Part shown: one piece after another, positions 22,574 through 33,538 of the stretch | Position numbering within the stretch: position 1 is the first letter of the stretch | How the letters are laid out: each line of letters opens with the position of its first letter | Origin: Xanthobacteraceae bacterium | Lineage (GTDB): Bacteria; Pseudomonadota; Alphaproteobacteria; Rhizobiales; Xanthobacteraceae | DNA: 64,000 bases | Assembly (NCBI GenBank): GCA_024508855.1 | Contig: JANINJ010000089.1 | Location: 28,643 to 92,642, forward strand | Direction of reading: 5' to 3' | Position numbers and translations under genes: made by a program | Notes under the pieces: model-generated | Databases searched by the model: none | Told to the model about the DNA's origin: nothing | Seen by the model: the letters and a program-made list of their open reading frames with translations, nothing else

Positions 22574-23449
22574 ATGTCCAAGAGCCTGATCGACCTGCTT
22601 TCCATTCTCGATCTCGAGCCGATTGAGGTGAACCTGTTCCGCGGCGTCAGTCCGAAGACGAGCTGGCAGCGGGTGTTCGGCGGTCAGGTGATCGGTCAGG
22701 CGCTGGTCGCGGCCTGCCGCACGGTCGAGGATATCGAGAAGCGGCTGCCGCATTCGCTGCATTGCTACTTCATCCTGCCGGGCGATCCGCAGATTCCGAT
22801 CATCTACGAGGTCGAGCGGCTGCGCGACGGCAAGAGCTACACGACGCGGCGCGTCACCGCGATCCAGCACGGCCACGCCATCTTCTCGATCATGGTCTCG
22901 TTCCATGCGCAGGAGCAGGGCGCGTTCGACCATCAGGACAAGATGCCCGACGTGCCGACGCCGGATAAACTCACCGCCGAGGAAGTCGCCAAGCAGCCGA
23001 TGTTCAAGGAGATGCCGGATTTCATCCGGCGTTACTACGAATCCGATCGGCCGATCGAATTGCGCCCGGTCGAACTCGGCCGTTATTTCGGCCAGAAGAT
23101 CGACGACGGCCGCATCCATGTCTGGATCCGCACCGCGGCCAAGCTGCCGGACGATCCGGCGCTGCACATGTGCGCGCTGGCCTATGCGTCCGACTTCTCG
23201 CTGCTCGATGCGGCGATGGCGCGCTACGGCCGCACGCTGTTCGACAAGCGCATGATGCCGGCGAGCCTCGACCATGCGATGTGGTTTCATCGCCCGTTCC
23301 GCGCCGACGAATGGCTGCTCTACGCGCAGGATTCGCCGAGCGCGCAGGACGGCCGCGGCCTGACGCGCGGCCAGATCTTCCGGCAGGACGGCACGCTGGT
23401 CGCCTCCGTCGCGCAGGAAGGCTCGCTACGCGAGCGGCGCTCCAGTTGA
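22574..23449 (+). CDS. tesB: Acyl-CoA thioesterase II
   Basis: The protein has 291 residues forming a double hot-dog fold. The N-terminal FGGQVIGQALVAA block and the HCYFILPGDPQIPIIYEVE segment are typical of TesB, which hydrolyses medium and long acyl-CoAs to free acid and CoA. The C-terminal hot dog carries SLDHAMWFHRPFRADEWLLY with the conserved Asp-containing segment. It is a single gene followed by a family B repeat. Confidence 0.94.
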   Translation: MSKSLIDLLSILDLEPIEVNLFRGVSPKTSWQRVFGGQVIGQALVAACRTVEDIEKRLPHSLHCYFILPGDPQIPIIYEVERLRDGKSYTTRRVTAIQHGHAIFSIMVSFHAQEQGAFDHQDKMPDVPTPDKLTAEEVAKQPMFKEMPDFIRRYYESDRPIELRPVELGRYFGQKIDDGRIHVWIRTAAKLPDDPALHMCALAYASDFSLLDAAMARYGRTLFDKRMMPASLDHAMWFHRPFRADEWLLYAQDSPSAQDGRGLTRGQIFRQDGTLVASVAQEGSLRERRSS

Positions 23450-23491
23450 GTAGAAGACTCAAAAACAGCCAACATTGCCGGGGTTGTCAGT

Positions 23492-23581
23492 CGTCATGGC
23501 CGGATTTATTCCGGCCATCCACGTCTTAACAGCACCGCGACAAGAAAGACGTGGATGGCCGGGACGCGCCCGGCCATGACG
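23492..23581. repeat. Palindromic intergenic repeat, family B, copy 3
   Basis: This 90-bp unit has ends CGTCATGGCCGG and CCGGCCATGACG and inner arms CCACGTCTT and AAGACGTGG. It sits between the convergent tesB and the membrane-protein gene. Confidence 0.85.
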
Positions 23582-23600
23582 CCGCAGATTCAGTGGAGCC

Positions 23601-24488
23601 TCACGCCGTCCGGTCAACCAGTTCGGTCTGCGAGGCGAGCCAGTTCATCATCCAGCGATACACCCACGGTATCGGGATGATGAATGAGGAGGCGATGACG
23701 GCCACGAGTCCGCGCCAGAGAAATTCCAGCCCGGTGCCGTGGAAGATCGCGGCGCGCCGCGTGCCCTGGATGTTCTGGCAGAACCACCGCGTCCACGCAG
23801 CATATACCCATGCCCAGCCGATGATGGTGACGATCGAGACGACCGACAGAATGGTCCAGCCGAGATAGGCCCAGATCGTGCCGGAGAAGCTGAGCCCGAG
23901 CGGCTGGCCATTGGAGGCAAGATTGGCAACCAGCCATTTGAGGAACAGCCAGTACAGCGCGAGTTGAACCAGAATCATCAGGTTGTTGAGCAGCGCGCTA
24001 CCGGTCATGGCGACGACGATCAGCAGCACGAACGCCCCGAAGAACCACGGCACGATGGTCATCGCCGTGCCCTCGAAGCTGAGGTTCGGCCGTGCCGGTA
24101 CCCGGATGCAGGGAACGAGCCACTTGAGGTACCAGACCAGCAACCACGGCGCCGGGATGATGAAGGACGAGCCGATCACCAGCACGAGGGTCCGCCACGT
24201 GAAATCCCAGATGCCGAAATCGATCGACAGCGATCCGCCGGACGCACCGGCTGCGGAGGCGGCGACGTAGCCGGCTTGCGGCATCACCGGAGGTCCCGGC
24301 GGGCGCGGCGCGGCGGCCGGGATGAGACCCGGGATTTCCCCCGCCCGCTGCCAGCCCGACATGCCCTCGGTCCAGACATAGGTCGCCGCGCTGACGGCTC
24401 CCCGGCCGATGAAGTTGCGCAATTGCTCTTCGGAATAAGGCCCTAGCTGCTTGTCACCTTCGGCATAGAACCATGTGCGGCTCGACAT
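23601..24488 (-). CDS. GYF-domain membrane protein built from repeated units
   Basis: The protein has 295 residues. The N-terminus (about 4-55, TWFYAEGDKQLGPYSEEQL to GMSGWQRAGEI) is a GYF_2/DUF4339 domain, a short protein-binding module. A Pro/Ala/Gly linker follows, then a membrane part in which a unit of about 40-60 residues recurs: each has W, a hydrophobic span, often a PW pair, and ends in a FxGT box (139-141, 202-204, 250-252). This resembles the DUF898/YjgN style. Function is unknown. ATG 24488 is chosen because the GYF domain begins right there. Confidence 0.78.
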   Translation of the reverse strand: MSSRTWFYAEGDKQLGPYSEEQLRNFIGRGAVSAATYVWTEGMSGWQRAGEIPGLIPAAAPRPPGPPVMPQAGYVAASAAGASGGSLSIDFGIWDFTWRTLVLVIGSSFIIPAPWLLVWYLKWLVPCIRVPARPNLSFEGTAMTIVPWFFGAFVLLIVVAMTGSALLNNLMILVQLALYWLFLKWLVANLASNGQPLGLSFSGTIWAYLGWTILSVVSIVTIIGWAWVYAAWTRWFCQNIQGTRRAAIFHGTGLEFLWRGLVAVIASSFIIPIPWVYRWMMNWLASQTELVDRTA

Positions 24489-24512
24489 GCTGTTTCCTCG
24501 AAATGCTGGTGA

Positions 24513-25043
<531 letters not shown>

Positions 25044-25119
25044 CAATAACGTTCCAAAAAGCGAATCGCTGACGGCATCGCGCCGTATCGGCAAGCGACG
25101 ACGGGTTTGGGGGAAAGCC

Positions 25120-26445
25120 ATGGGATCAGGTTTGCGCCATGCACTTGGCCGTGCCGCGCTTATTGGCGGCATTGCGGGTGCCGCAGCATCGTTTGCCGCT
25201 CCGGCTTCGGCACAAACCACAACCGCCGCCTCCACCATCAGCGCTGCCGATACCGCGTGGATGATCGTCGCCACCGCCTTCGTGCTGATGATGACGATCC
25301 CGGGGCTGGCACTGTTTTATTCCGGCATGGTGCGCAAGAAGAACGTGCTGGCGACGATGGCGCAAAGCCTCTCCGCCGTCGCACTGATTTCAATCCTGTG
25401 GGTCGCGTTCGGTTATTCCCTCACCTTCGTCGGACAGGGGCCGTGGCTCGGATCGCTCGACCGGATCTTTCTCGCCGGCATGACCATGGACAGCGTCAAT
25501 CCGGCGGCGAAGACGATTCCGGAAGCGCTGTTCATGCTCTACCAGATGACCTTCGCGGTAATCACCGTCGCGCTGGTGGCGGGCTCGGTCGCCGACCGCA
25601 TGAAGTTCTCCGCCTACCTGCTGTTCTCGGTCGGCTGGTTCATCTTCGTCTACATTCCGCTGGCGCACTGGGTGTGGGGCGGCGGCTTCCTCGGCAGCGC
25701 GGGCGTGCTGGATTTCGCCGGCGGCACCGTGGTGCATCTCAGCGCCGGAATCGGCGGCCTCGTCGCGGCCATGGTGATCGGACAGCGTCACGGCTACGGC
25801 CACGACAACCTGTCGCCGTTCGACCTGTCGCTGGCGGTGATCGGCACCGGCCTGTTGTGGGTCGGCTGGTTCGGCTTCAACGGCGGCTCGGCGCTGGGCG
25901 CCAATTCGCGCGCGATCTACGCCATCATCGCGACTCATCTCGCCGCCTGCGCCGGCGCGCTGACGTGGGGCGCGATCGAGTGGGTGACGCGGCGCAAGCC
26001 ATCAGTGCTCGGCATGATCTCCGGCGCAGTCGCAGGCCTCGGCACCATCACGCCGGCATCGGGATTCGTCGCGCCGTGGCACGGCATCATCATCGGCATC
26101 ATCGCCGGCGCGGTCTGCTACTGGGCCTGTACCTATCTCAAGCATCGCTTCAACTACGACGACTCGCTCGACGTGTTCGGCGTGCATGGCATCGGCGGCC
26201 TGATCGGCACCCTGCTAGCGGGCGTGTTCGCGGTCCATGCCATCGGCGGCGCGTCGGGCCTGCTCGAAGGCAATGCGTGGCAATTGCTGCTGCAGTTCTA
26301 CGGCGTCGGCGTGACGTTGATCTGGTCCGCCGGCATGACCTTGGTGCTGCTTAAGGTCGTCGGCGGCTTCGTGCCGCTACGGGTCACGCGCGATCAGGAG
26401 CTCGAAGGCCTCGACCTCACCCAGCACGGCGAAGCGCTGCAGTAA
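25120..26445 (+). CDS. amtB: Ammonium transporter AmtB, first copy
   Basis: This 441-residue inner-membrane channel has an N-terminal signal peptide (about 1-32) and eleven expected membrane helices. Pore histidines are His183 (LAHWVWGGGFLG) and His356 (VFGVHGIGGLIG). The C-terminal tail ELEGLDLTQHGEALQ is the GlnK-contacting segment. A strong GGGGGAAAG precedes ATG 25120; the open frame upstream of it is not used. It forms an operon with the glnK just before it. Confidence 0.96.
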   Translation: MGSGLRHALGRAALIGGIAGAAASFAAPASAQTTTAASTISAADTAWMIVATAFVLMMTIPGLALFYSGMVRKKNVLATMAQSLSAVALISILWVAFGYSLTFVGQGPWLGSLDRIFLAGMTMDSVNPAAKTIPEALFMLYQMTFAVITVALVAGSVADRMKFSAYLLFSVGWFIFVYIPLAHWVWGGGFLGSAGVLDFAGGTVVHLSAGIGGLVAAMVIGQRHGYGHDNLSPFDLSLAVIGTGLLWVGWFGFNGGSALGANSRAIYAIIATHLAACAGALTWGAIEWVTRRKPSVLGMISGAVAGLGTITPASGFVAPWHGIIIGIIAGAVCYWACTYLKHRFNYDDSLDVFGVHGIGGLIGTLLAGVFAVHAIGGASGLLEGNAWQLLLQFYGVGVTLIWSAGMTLVLLKVVGGFVPLRVTRDQELEGLDLTQHGEALQ

Positions 26446-26545
26446 GCGACGGCAACCCGGCTGAAGGTCGCGGGCGTTTGACGCCCCTGTTTCGTGGAAC
26501 AGCCAACCCTATATCCGGAGGGGAAGGTCTCGACAGGAGCCGCCC

Positions 26546-26743
26546 ATGCTCGCGCTGGTCATTGCCGCTGTCCTCTACCTGTACCTGATTTATGCGTGCG
26601 GGCGCTGCACGGCGAAGCTCGCCGCACAAAGGGGACGAACCGGGACCTTGTGGTTCGTCCTCGGCAGCCTGTTCTTTCCGGTGCCGTCGCTGTTGCTCGC
26701 GCTCCTGCCGTCCTGCCGCGACAGCACACCGATCTCATCCTGA
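26546..26743 (+). CDS. Small hydrophobic protein
   Basis: A 65-residue frame with AGGAG 6 bases before ATG. The N-terminus (about 2-18) is a likely membrane helix with a CGRC pair, and a second hydrophobic span is at about 36-55. It lies between the two glnK-amtB modules. I recognise no family. The good ribosome site and two plausible helices favour a real membrane protein, but chance coding is possible. Confidence 0.5.
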   Translation: MLALVIAAVLYLYLIYACGRCTAKLAAQRGRTGTLWFVLGSLFFPVPSLLLALLPSCRDSTPISS

Positions 26744-27388
<645 letters not shown>

Positions 27389-27426
27389 TTTCGCGCTCAC
27401 CTTTCAATCAATCAGGAGTAAAACCA

Positions 27427-28791
27427 ATGAAGTTTCCCCGTCCATCCCGCACGGGATTGGCAATTGCGGCGGTGCTCGGCCTGGCCTGCGCAGCAGGATT
27501 CGCCGACATGGCGCTCGCACAGAACGCCGCAGCGCCGGCCGCGGATGCTGCGGCACCGGCCGCAGCCGCAGCACCCAAACTCGACTCCGGCGACACCGCG
27601 TGGATGCTGACCTCCACCGCGCTGGTGCTGATGATGACCATTCCCGGCCTCGCGCTGTTCTACGGCGGCATGGTGCGCAAGAAGAACGTGCTCGCCACGG
27701 TGATGCAGAGCTTTGCGATCACCTGTCTGATCACGATCCTCTGGATGGTGATCGGCTATAGCTGGGCCTTCACCGAAGGTTCGAGCTTCCTCGGCGGCGC
27801 CTCGCGTCTCCTGCTGATGGGCATGGGCACCGACTCGATCGCCAGCGCGGCATCGACCATTCCCGAGTCGGTGTTCATGTGCTTCCAGATGACCTTCGCG
27901 ATCATCACGCCCGCGCTGATCTGCGGCGCGTTCGCGGACCGCATGAAGTTCTCGGCGATGATGTGGTTCATGGGTCTGTGGTCGCTCTTGGTCTACTCGC
28001 CGATCGCGCACTGGGTGTGGGGCGGCGGCTTCCTCGGCGGCCTCGGCGTGCTCGACTTCGCCGGCGGCACCGTGGTTCACATCAATGCCGGTGTCGCGGG
28101 CCTCGTCTGCGCGCTCGTGCTCGGCAAGCGCAAGGGTTACGGCACCGAGAACATGGCGCCGCATAACCTGGTGCTCACCGTGATCGGCGCTTCGCTGCTG
28201 TGGGTCGGCTGGTTCGGCTTCAACGCCGGTTCGGCGGTGACCGCAGGAGGTCAGGCTGGCATGGCGATGGCGGTGACGCAGATCGCAACCGCAGCTGCGG
28301 CGCTGGCCTGGATGTTCGTCGAGTGGGGCCTGCGTGGCAAGCCGAGCGTGCTCGGCATCTGCTCCGGTGCGGTCGCCGGTCTCGTCGCCATCACGCCGGC
28401 GTCGGGCTTCGTCGATCCGACCGGCGCGCTGGTGATCGGCGCCGTCGCGGGCGTCGGCTGCTACTGGGGCGCCACCGGCCTCAAGCACATGATGGGCTAC
28501 GATGACAGCCTCGATGCGTTCGGCGTCCATGGCGTCGGCGGCATCATCGGCGCGCTGCTCACCGGCGTGTTCGCACGCACGGCGATCAACAAGGCCGGCA
28601 CCGGCCTGATCGACGGCAATGCCAATCAGGTCCTCGTTCAGGTCTACGGCATCCTCGCCACCGTCGTGTACGACGCCATCGTCACCCTGATCATCCTCCT
28701 CGTCATCAAGGCGGTGATCGGCCTGCGCGTCAGCGACGAGAACGAGCGCGAAGGCCTCGACATCACCCAGCACGGCGAGGTGATCCAGTAA
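27427..28791 (+). CDS. amtB: Ammonium transporter AmtB, second copy
   Basis: The protein has 454 residues with a signal peptide (about 1-30), an Ala/Pro-rich linker, and the AmtB channel. Pore histidines are His195 (IAHWVWGGGFLG) and His368 (FGVHGVGGIIGALL). The tail EREGLDITQHGEVIQ matches the first copy. AGGAG sits before ATG 27427. A terminator follows. Confidence 0.96.
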   Translation: MKFPRPSRTGLAIAAVLGLACAAGFADMALAQNAAAPAADAAAPAAAAAPKLDSGDTAWMLTSTALVLMMTIPGLALFYGGMVRKKNVLATVMQSFAITCLITILWMVIGYSWAFTEGSSFLGGASRLLLMGMGTDSIASAASTIPESVFMCFQMTFAIITPALICGAFADRMKFSAMMWFMGLWSLLVYSPIAHWVWGGGFLGGLGVLDFAGGTVVHINAGVAGLVCALVLGKRKGYGTENMAPHNLVLTVIGASLLWVGWFGFNAGSAVTAGGQAGMAMAVTQIATAAAALAWMFVEWGLRGKPSVLGICSGAVAGLVAITPASGFVDPTGALVIGAVAGVGCYWGATGLKHMMGYDDSLDAFGVHGVGGIIGALLTGVFARTAINKAGTGLIDGNANQVLVQVYGILATVVYDAIVTLIILLVIKAVIGLRVSDENEREGLDITQHGEVIQ

Positions 28792-28845
28792 CAACTTCGG
28801 TTTGACGGAAGCGGCCATATACCCGGCACAGTCGTTCCCGTTGAA

Positions 28846-28880
28846 AAGGCCCCGGCGCAAGTCGGGGCCATTTTCATTTG
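28846..28880 (+). terminator. Terminator after second amtB
   Basis: GGCCCCG near 28849-28855 pairs with CGGGGCC at 28863-28869 with a short loop, A residues before and ATTTTCATTT after. Confidence 0.82.
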
Positions 28881-28944
28881 GGTCGTCTCATCTCGATCTC
28901 GGATGACACCATGCGACGGCGCAGAGAGGCGCGGCTGATTCGCG

Positions 28945-29352
28945 CTAAAGACCTTCCGGCGCGATCAGGGTTACGTTCGGAAAATAGGTGCGATAGCGCC
29001 GCGCATCGCGGGTCAACAACGGCAGCCGCTCGACCTCGGCATGCGCGCCGATGAAGAAGTCGGGCAGGACGCCGGTGCGTGAACCGCCGGCTTTGCGGTA
29101 TTTTTCAAAAGCTTTGCCGGCAGCGAACAGTGCCGGATGGGGAATGGGCACCATCACGACGCCGGCTCTACCGAGAGCCGCTTCGAACCGTTGGACCTCC
29201 CGGTAGCGAATCGATGTCTCCGTATAGACCACGTCATTGATGAACAACGGACCGTCGAGCGCCGCTGCCTCCAACTGACTCGATGACCAGTCGAACCAGT
29301 CCGGATCGTCGGAAAAGATGTCGATCAGAATGTTGGAATCGACCAGCGTCAC
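28945..29352 (-). CDS. vapC: PIN-domain toxin VapC
   Basis: This 135-residue PIN-domain ribonuclease has the acidic residues expected of the active site: Asp5 (VDSNILID), Glu45 (VYTETSIRY), Asp98 (LPDFFIGAHAEV) and Asp116 (LLTRDARRY). VapC toxins cleave RNA, often initiator tRNA or rRNA. It starts with GTG 4 bases after the vapB stop, so the pair is co-transcribed. The RNA target is unknown. Confidence 0.92.
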   Translation of the reverse strand: MTLVDSNILIDIFSDDPDWFDWSSSQLEAAALDGPLFINDVVYTETSIRYREVQRFEAALGRAGVVMVPIPHPALFAAGKAFEKYRKAGGSRTGVLPDFFIGAHAEVERLPLLTRDARRYRTYFPNVTLIAPEGL

Positions 29353-29356
29353 GCGG

Positions 29357-29587
29357 TCATTCCCCGCGGGTCATGGCCATGATTTCATTCGTGGTCAGAC
29401 CCGGCCCGGCGTCGCCGCGCAATTCTTCGAACCGGCTGGGCGGCTTCTGCCCATCGGCCCGTTCGATCAGGATGCGCCCATCCGGCGCCCGCTTGAACTC
29501 GACCTTGCTGCCGGGACCGATGCCGAGATGGTCGCGGATGGGCTTCGGGATCGTGACCTGACCCTTTTGCGTAACGGTGGTCGCCAT
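29357..29587 (-). CDS. vapB: AbrB/SpoVT-type antitoxin VapB
   Basis: The protein has 76 residues. The N-terminal swapped-hairpin DNA-binding domain reads TVTQKGQVTIPKPIRDHLG (about 4-22), and the C-terminal half (about 48-76) should wrap the toxin. It represses its own operon in the usual scheme. ATG 29587 (MATTVTQKG) is used; an opening farther upstream would run through the operator region. It is paired with the PIN-domain gene downstream. Confidence 0.92.
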   Translation of the reverse strand: MATTVTQKGQVTIPKPIRDHLGIGPGSKVEFKRAPDGRILIERADGQKPPSRFEELRGDAGPGLTTNEIMAMTRGE

Positions 29588-29603
29588 CTCGGAACTCCGA
29601 AAA

Positions 29604-29696
29604 GTAATACCTAAAAATGATATGGTAATACCATGCAAAATGTCCAGCAGGGCCGATGGTTAATCGGGTCTTAACCTCGCCGTACCTATGGTAATT
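29604..29696. promoter_or_regulatory. Candidate VapB operator repeats
   Basis: GTAATACC occurs at 29604-29611 and 29625-29632, 21 bp apart, two helical turns. TATGGTAAT occurs at 29621-29629 and again at 29687-29695. ATGGT-AAT-ACCAT at 29622-29634 is an inverted repeat. The region is AT-rich against a GC-rich genome and sits between vapB and the divergent aminotransferase. Binding by VapBC is inference. Confidence 0.55.
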
Positions 29697-29754
29697 GTTG
29701 TCTTCCCGGTCACGTGGTGCGCCGGGCGCTCTAACCTGCTGGCGTTCAAGGAAA

Positions 29755-30984
29755 ATGGCAGAGACGGCTTCATCTCGCTTGGCAATGGGTTCGCCCGGTC
29801 CCGCGACCTCTTCCAGCGACGGCCACCGGTCGCCGTTCGCCCGGCTGGCAGAGCTTTTGGCCCCGCATCAGCCGGGAAAGCCTCTGATTGCGCTGTCGCT
29901 GGGCGAACCGCAGCACCCGCTGCCGGCCTTCGTTGGTCCGGTTTTAGCCAAGCATATCAACGACTTTGGCCGCTACCCGATCGCCAAGGGGATCGAGCCG
30001 TTCCGCCGCGCCGCCGCCAACTGGCTGGAGAAGCGCTTTGCCCTCGCCCGCCCGGTCGATCCGGAAACCGAGGTGCTCGTGCTCAACGGTAGCCGCGAGG
30101 GGCTGTTCTTCGCCGCCATCACCGCCGCCCGCACCGTGGCGCCGCGGCAGGGCCGGCCGGCGATCCTGATGCCGAATCCGTTCTATCCCGCCTATGGCGC
30201 CGGCGCGCAGGCCTCGGGCTGCGAGGCGATCTACCTACCGACCACCCGCGACAACGGCTTCCTGCCCGACCTCGACTCGCTTGACGCGGAGACGCTGGCC
30301 CGCACCGTTGCGATCTATCTGGCCTCCCCCGCAAACCCGCAGGGCTCGGTCGCCTCTCACGACTACTGCCGCCGGTTGGTGCAACTGGCGCAGCAGTATG
30401 GATTCATGGTGCTGGCCGACGAATGCTACTCGGAAATCTACACCCGCGAGGCGCCCGGCAGCATGCTGCAGGCTGCGGGACCCGACTTCGCCAACGTGGT
30501 GGCGTTCCAGTCGCTGTCGAAGCGCTCCAACCTGCCCGGCATGCGGGTCGGCTTCGCCGCCGGCGACAGGAAGTTTCTCAGTGCCTTTCACGAACTGCGC
30601 AACGTCGCGGCACCTCAGGTGCCGGTGCCGCTGCAGCAGGTCGCGGTCGCGGCCTATAGCGACGAAACCCATGTCGAGGAAAACCGCCGGCTGTATCGAT
30701 TGAAGTTCGATCTCGCCGACCAGATCCTCGGCAGCCGTTACGGCTATCACCGTCCGGCCGGCGGCTTCTGCCTCTGGCTCGATGTCTCCGCACATGGCGG
30801 CGACGAGGCGGCGACGGTGAAACTCTACAAGGAAGGCGGCGTGCGCGTGATTCCGGGAAGTTACCTGGCGCGCGTGCAGGCCGACGGAAGCAATCCCGGC
30901 GCCGGCTACATTCGCGTGGCCATGGTGCAGGACAGCGAAACGACAGCCGAGGCGTTGCACCGGCTGGTCCAGACTCTGGATTAG
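29755..30984 (+). CDS. Class I/II PLP aminotransferase (DapC-like)
   Basis: The protein has 409 residues, a fold-type I PLP enzyme. Substrate- and cofactor-binding landmarks are LSLGEPQHPLP, SPANPQGSVAS, ADECYSEIY and the PLP lysine Lys256 (SLSKRSNLPGMRVGF). The closest family is the succinyl-diaminopimelate transaminase DapC of lysine/peptidoglycan synthesis; other amino donors cannot be excluded. ATG 29755 follows AAGGA; the codon is near the vapB operator. It is 12 bases upstream of ftsK. Confidence 0.88.
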   Translation: MAETASSRLAMGSPGPATSSSDGHRSPFARLAELLAPHQPGKPLIALSLGEPQHPLPAFVGPVLAKHINDFGRYPIAKGIEPFRRAAANWLEKRFALARPVDPETEVLVLNGSREGLFFAAITAARTVAPRQGRPAILMPNPFYPAYGAGAQASGCEAIYLPTTRDNGFLPDLDSLDAETLARTVAIYLASPANPQGSVASHDYCRRLVQLAQQYGFMVLADECYSEIYTREAPGSMLQAAGPDFANVVAFQSLSKRSNLPGMRVGFAAGDRKFLSAFHELRNVAAPQVPVPLQQVAVAAYSDETHVEENRRLYRLKFDLADQILGSRYGYHRPAGGFCLWLDVSAHGGDEAATVKLYKEGGVRVIPGSYLARVQADGSNPGAGYIRVAMVQDSETTAEALHRLVQTLD

Positions 30985-30996
30985 TCGCGGGGGCGC

Positions 30997-33471
30997 ATGA
31001 GTATGCCAGCGATCGAACGTGTCATTCCCATCGTCGGACATCTTCCGGCGTCGATCCGAGAAATGTTGCTGCGGCAGTTGCGCAGCCTGACCGGGCTCGG
31101 CCTGATCGCGCTGTCCGGCGTCACCGGCGCGGCGCTGATGACGTGGTCGGTACAGGATCCCTCGCTGAGCCACGCCACCTCGCGCGCGATCCGCAACATC
31201 ATGGGCTATCCCGGCGCGATCGGCGCCGACCTGCTGATGCAGATTCTCGGCCTCGGCGCCATCATGATGATGCTCACCGTCGCGGTGTGGGGCTGGCGCA
31301 TGCTGACGCGGCGGCATTTCGACCGCGAGGCGCTGCGCCTCGGCTGCTGGATTCTCTGCACGGCTTTCGCTTCGGGCTTCGCGAGTTGCTGGCCGCATGG
31401 CGGCGCATGGCCGCTGCCGACCGGCCTCGGCGGCGTGGTGGGCGATGCGCTGGTGCGCGCGCCGGCATTGGTGCTCGGTCCGCTCGGCGTGTTCTATCGC
31501 ATCATCTTCGGCGCGCTGTTCTTCGCTGCGATGGCCGCGACCTTCCTGTTCGCGAGCGGCATGGGCGCAAAGGAACGCGAACTGCCCGAACTCGACGAGG
31601 ACGAGACGGCGTTCGACGAAGACGACGATCGCGGTTCGGTGTCGCTTGGCTGGCTCGTGCATGCCGCGATGAGCGCCAAGGCGCGGCTCGGCCGTCTGCT
31701 GGCCATGGCCTATCGTTCGCTGGTCGCCAGCGGCGCGGGCGCGCAGACTGCGCTACGCGAACGCCGCGAGCCGAGTCTCAACGGCCGCCCGACGAGCCCG
31801 CCGATCGCGCCGCATGACGATGCGGATTACGAAGACGAGGAGATCGAGGAAGAGGAAGAGATCGAAGACGAGGAGGAGGAAGAAGAGGAAGAAGCTCCCG
31901 CCGCCCGCGCCCCGCGCAAGAAGGCAGCGCCGCGCGCGTCTACCCGCAAGAGCACGTTCGAACTCCCCTCCGTCAACGTATTGGCCGCACCGAAGGCGTC
32001 GGATCGCATCTCGCTCAGCAAGACCGAACTGGAAACCAATTCGCGCGCGCTGGAAGGTGTGCTGCAGGACTTCGGCGTGCGCGGCGAGATCGTGAAGGCG
32101 AGCCCCGGCCCCGTCGTCACGCTGTACGAACTCGAACCCGCACCCGGCATCAAGTCGTCGCGCGTGATCGGCCTTGCCGACGACATCGCGCGCTCGATGA
32201 GCGCATTGTCGGCGCGCGTCGCGGTAGTGCCCGGCCGCAACGCCATCGGCATCGAACTGCCGAACGCGAAGCGCGAGAAGGTTTACCTGCGCGAAATTCT
32301 CACCGCGAAGGAATCCGACGAATCCACCGCCAAGCTGCCGCTGTGCCTCGGCAAGAACATCGGCGGCGAATCCATCATCATCGATCTGGCGCGCACGCCG
32401 CACATGCTGATCGCCGGTACCACCGGCTCGGGTAAATCGGTCGCCATCAACACCATGATCCTGTCGCTGGTCTACCGGCTGACGCCGGACCAGTGCCGCC
32501 TCATCATGGTCGATCCGAAGATGCTCGAACTCTCGGTCTATGACGGCATTCCGCATCTGCTGACGCCGGTCGTCACCGATCCGAAGAAGGCTGTCGTCGC
32601 GCTGAAATGGGCCGTGCGCGAGATGGAAGAGCGCTACAAGAAAATGGCCAAGCTCGGCGTGCGCAACATCGACGGCTACAACGCGCGGCTCGCCGAGGCG
32701 CGCAAGACCGGCGAGGAACTGACCCGCACCGTTCACACCGGCTTCGACAAGGAAACCGGCAAGGCGATCTACGAGGAAGAAAAACTCGAACTCGATCCGC
32801 TGCCCTATATCGTCATCATCGTCGACGAAATGGCCGACCTGATGATGGTGGCGGGCAAGGACATCGAAGGCGCCGTGCAACGCCTCGCGCAGATGGCGCG
32901 CGCCGCCGGCCTGCACGTCATCCTCGCCACCCAGCGTCCGTCGGTCGACGTCATCACCGGCACCATCAAGGCGAACTTCCCGACCCGCATTTCCTTCCAG
33001 GTGACGTCGAAGATCGACAGCCGCACCATCCTCGGCGAAATGGGCGCCGAGCAACTGCTCGGCCAGGGCGACATGCTCTACATGGCCGGCGGCGGCCGCA
33101 TCTCGCGCGTCCACGGCCCCTTCGTGTCGGACGAGGAAGTCGAGAAGGTGGTGCGTCACCTCAAGACGCAGGGCCAGCCGGAATATCTCGAAGCGGTCAC
33201 CGCCGAAGAACCGGCCGAGGGCGAAGACGGCGCCGTGTTCGACGGCACCAGCATGGGCAGCGACGGCGGCGGCGACCTGTTCTCGCAGGCGGTAGCTATC
33301 GTCAAGCGCGACCGCAAGGCTTCGACCAGCTACATCCAGCGCCGCCTGCAGATCGGCTACAACCGCGCCGCCTCGCTGATGGAGCGGATGGAACTGGAAG
33401 GCATCGTCGGCCAGGCCAATCACGCCGGAAAACGTGAAATCCTGATCGAAGCAGAGGAGAATCCGTTCTGA
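30997..33471 (+). CDS. ftsK: DNA translocase FtsK
   Basis: The protein has 824 residues and is a hexameric motor that clears chromosome ends from the division septum and activates XerCD at dif. The N-terminus has about four membrane helices (about 25-185). An acidic linker with long runs of Glu/Asp lies at about 272-300. The motor has Walker A at 474-481 (GTTGSGKS) and Walker B near 604-611 (YIVIIVDE). The C-terminal gamma domain (about 760-824, [21 protein letters not shown]) reads KOPS sites. ATG 31003 is an alternative start. Confidence 0.96.
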   Translation: MSMPAIERVIPIVGHLPASIREMLLRQLRSLTGLGLIALSGVTGAALMTWSVQDPSLSHATSRAIRNIMGYPGAIGADLLMQILGLGAIMMMLTVAVWGWRMLTRRHFDREALRLGCWILCTAFASGFASCWPHGGAWPLPTGLGGVVGDALVRAPALVLGPLGVFYRIIFGALFFAAMAATFLFASGMGAKERELPELDEDETAFDEDDDRGSVSLGWLVHAAMSAKARLGRLLAMAYRSLVASGAGAQTALRERREPSLNGRPTSPPIAPHDDADYEDEEIEEEEEIEDEEEEEEEEAPAARAPRKKAAPRASTRKSTFELPSVNVLAAPKASDRISLSKTELETNSRALEGVLQDFGVRGEIVKASPGPVVTLYELEPAPGIKSSRVIGLADDIARSMSALSARVAVVPGRNAIGIELPNAKREKVYLREILTAKESDESTAKLPLCLGKNIGGESIIIDLARTPHMLIAGTTGSGKSVAINTMILSLVYRLTPDQCRLIMVDPKMLELSVYDGIPHLLTPVVTDPKKAVVALKWAVREMEERYKKMAKLGVRNIDGYNARLAEARKTGEELTRTVHTGFDKETGKAIYEEEKLELDPLPYIVIIVDEMADLMMVAGKDIEGAVQRLAQMARAAGLHVILATQRPSVDVITGTIKANFPTRISFQVTSKIDSRTILGEMGAEQLLGQGDMLYMAGGGRISRVHGPFVSDEEVEKVVRHLKTQGQPEYLEAVTAEEPAEGEDGAVFDGTSMGSDGGGDLFSQAVAIVKRDRKASTSYIQRRLQIGYNRAASLMERMELEGIVGQANHAGKREILIEAEENPF

Positions 33472-33538
33472 TTTCAGCGCGCCACAGGCCGCGAAATCGC
33501 CACAGCAACCGCTTAGCGCAGAGCAAACTAGAGCAGCA

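Noticed and set aside
27412..28860. A 482-codon frame antisense to the second amtB
   Set aside because: Its sequence is a reverse-complement artefact of codon bias and lies entirely over a well-supported transporter gene.
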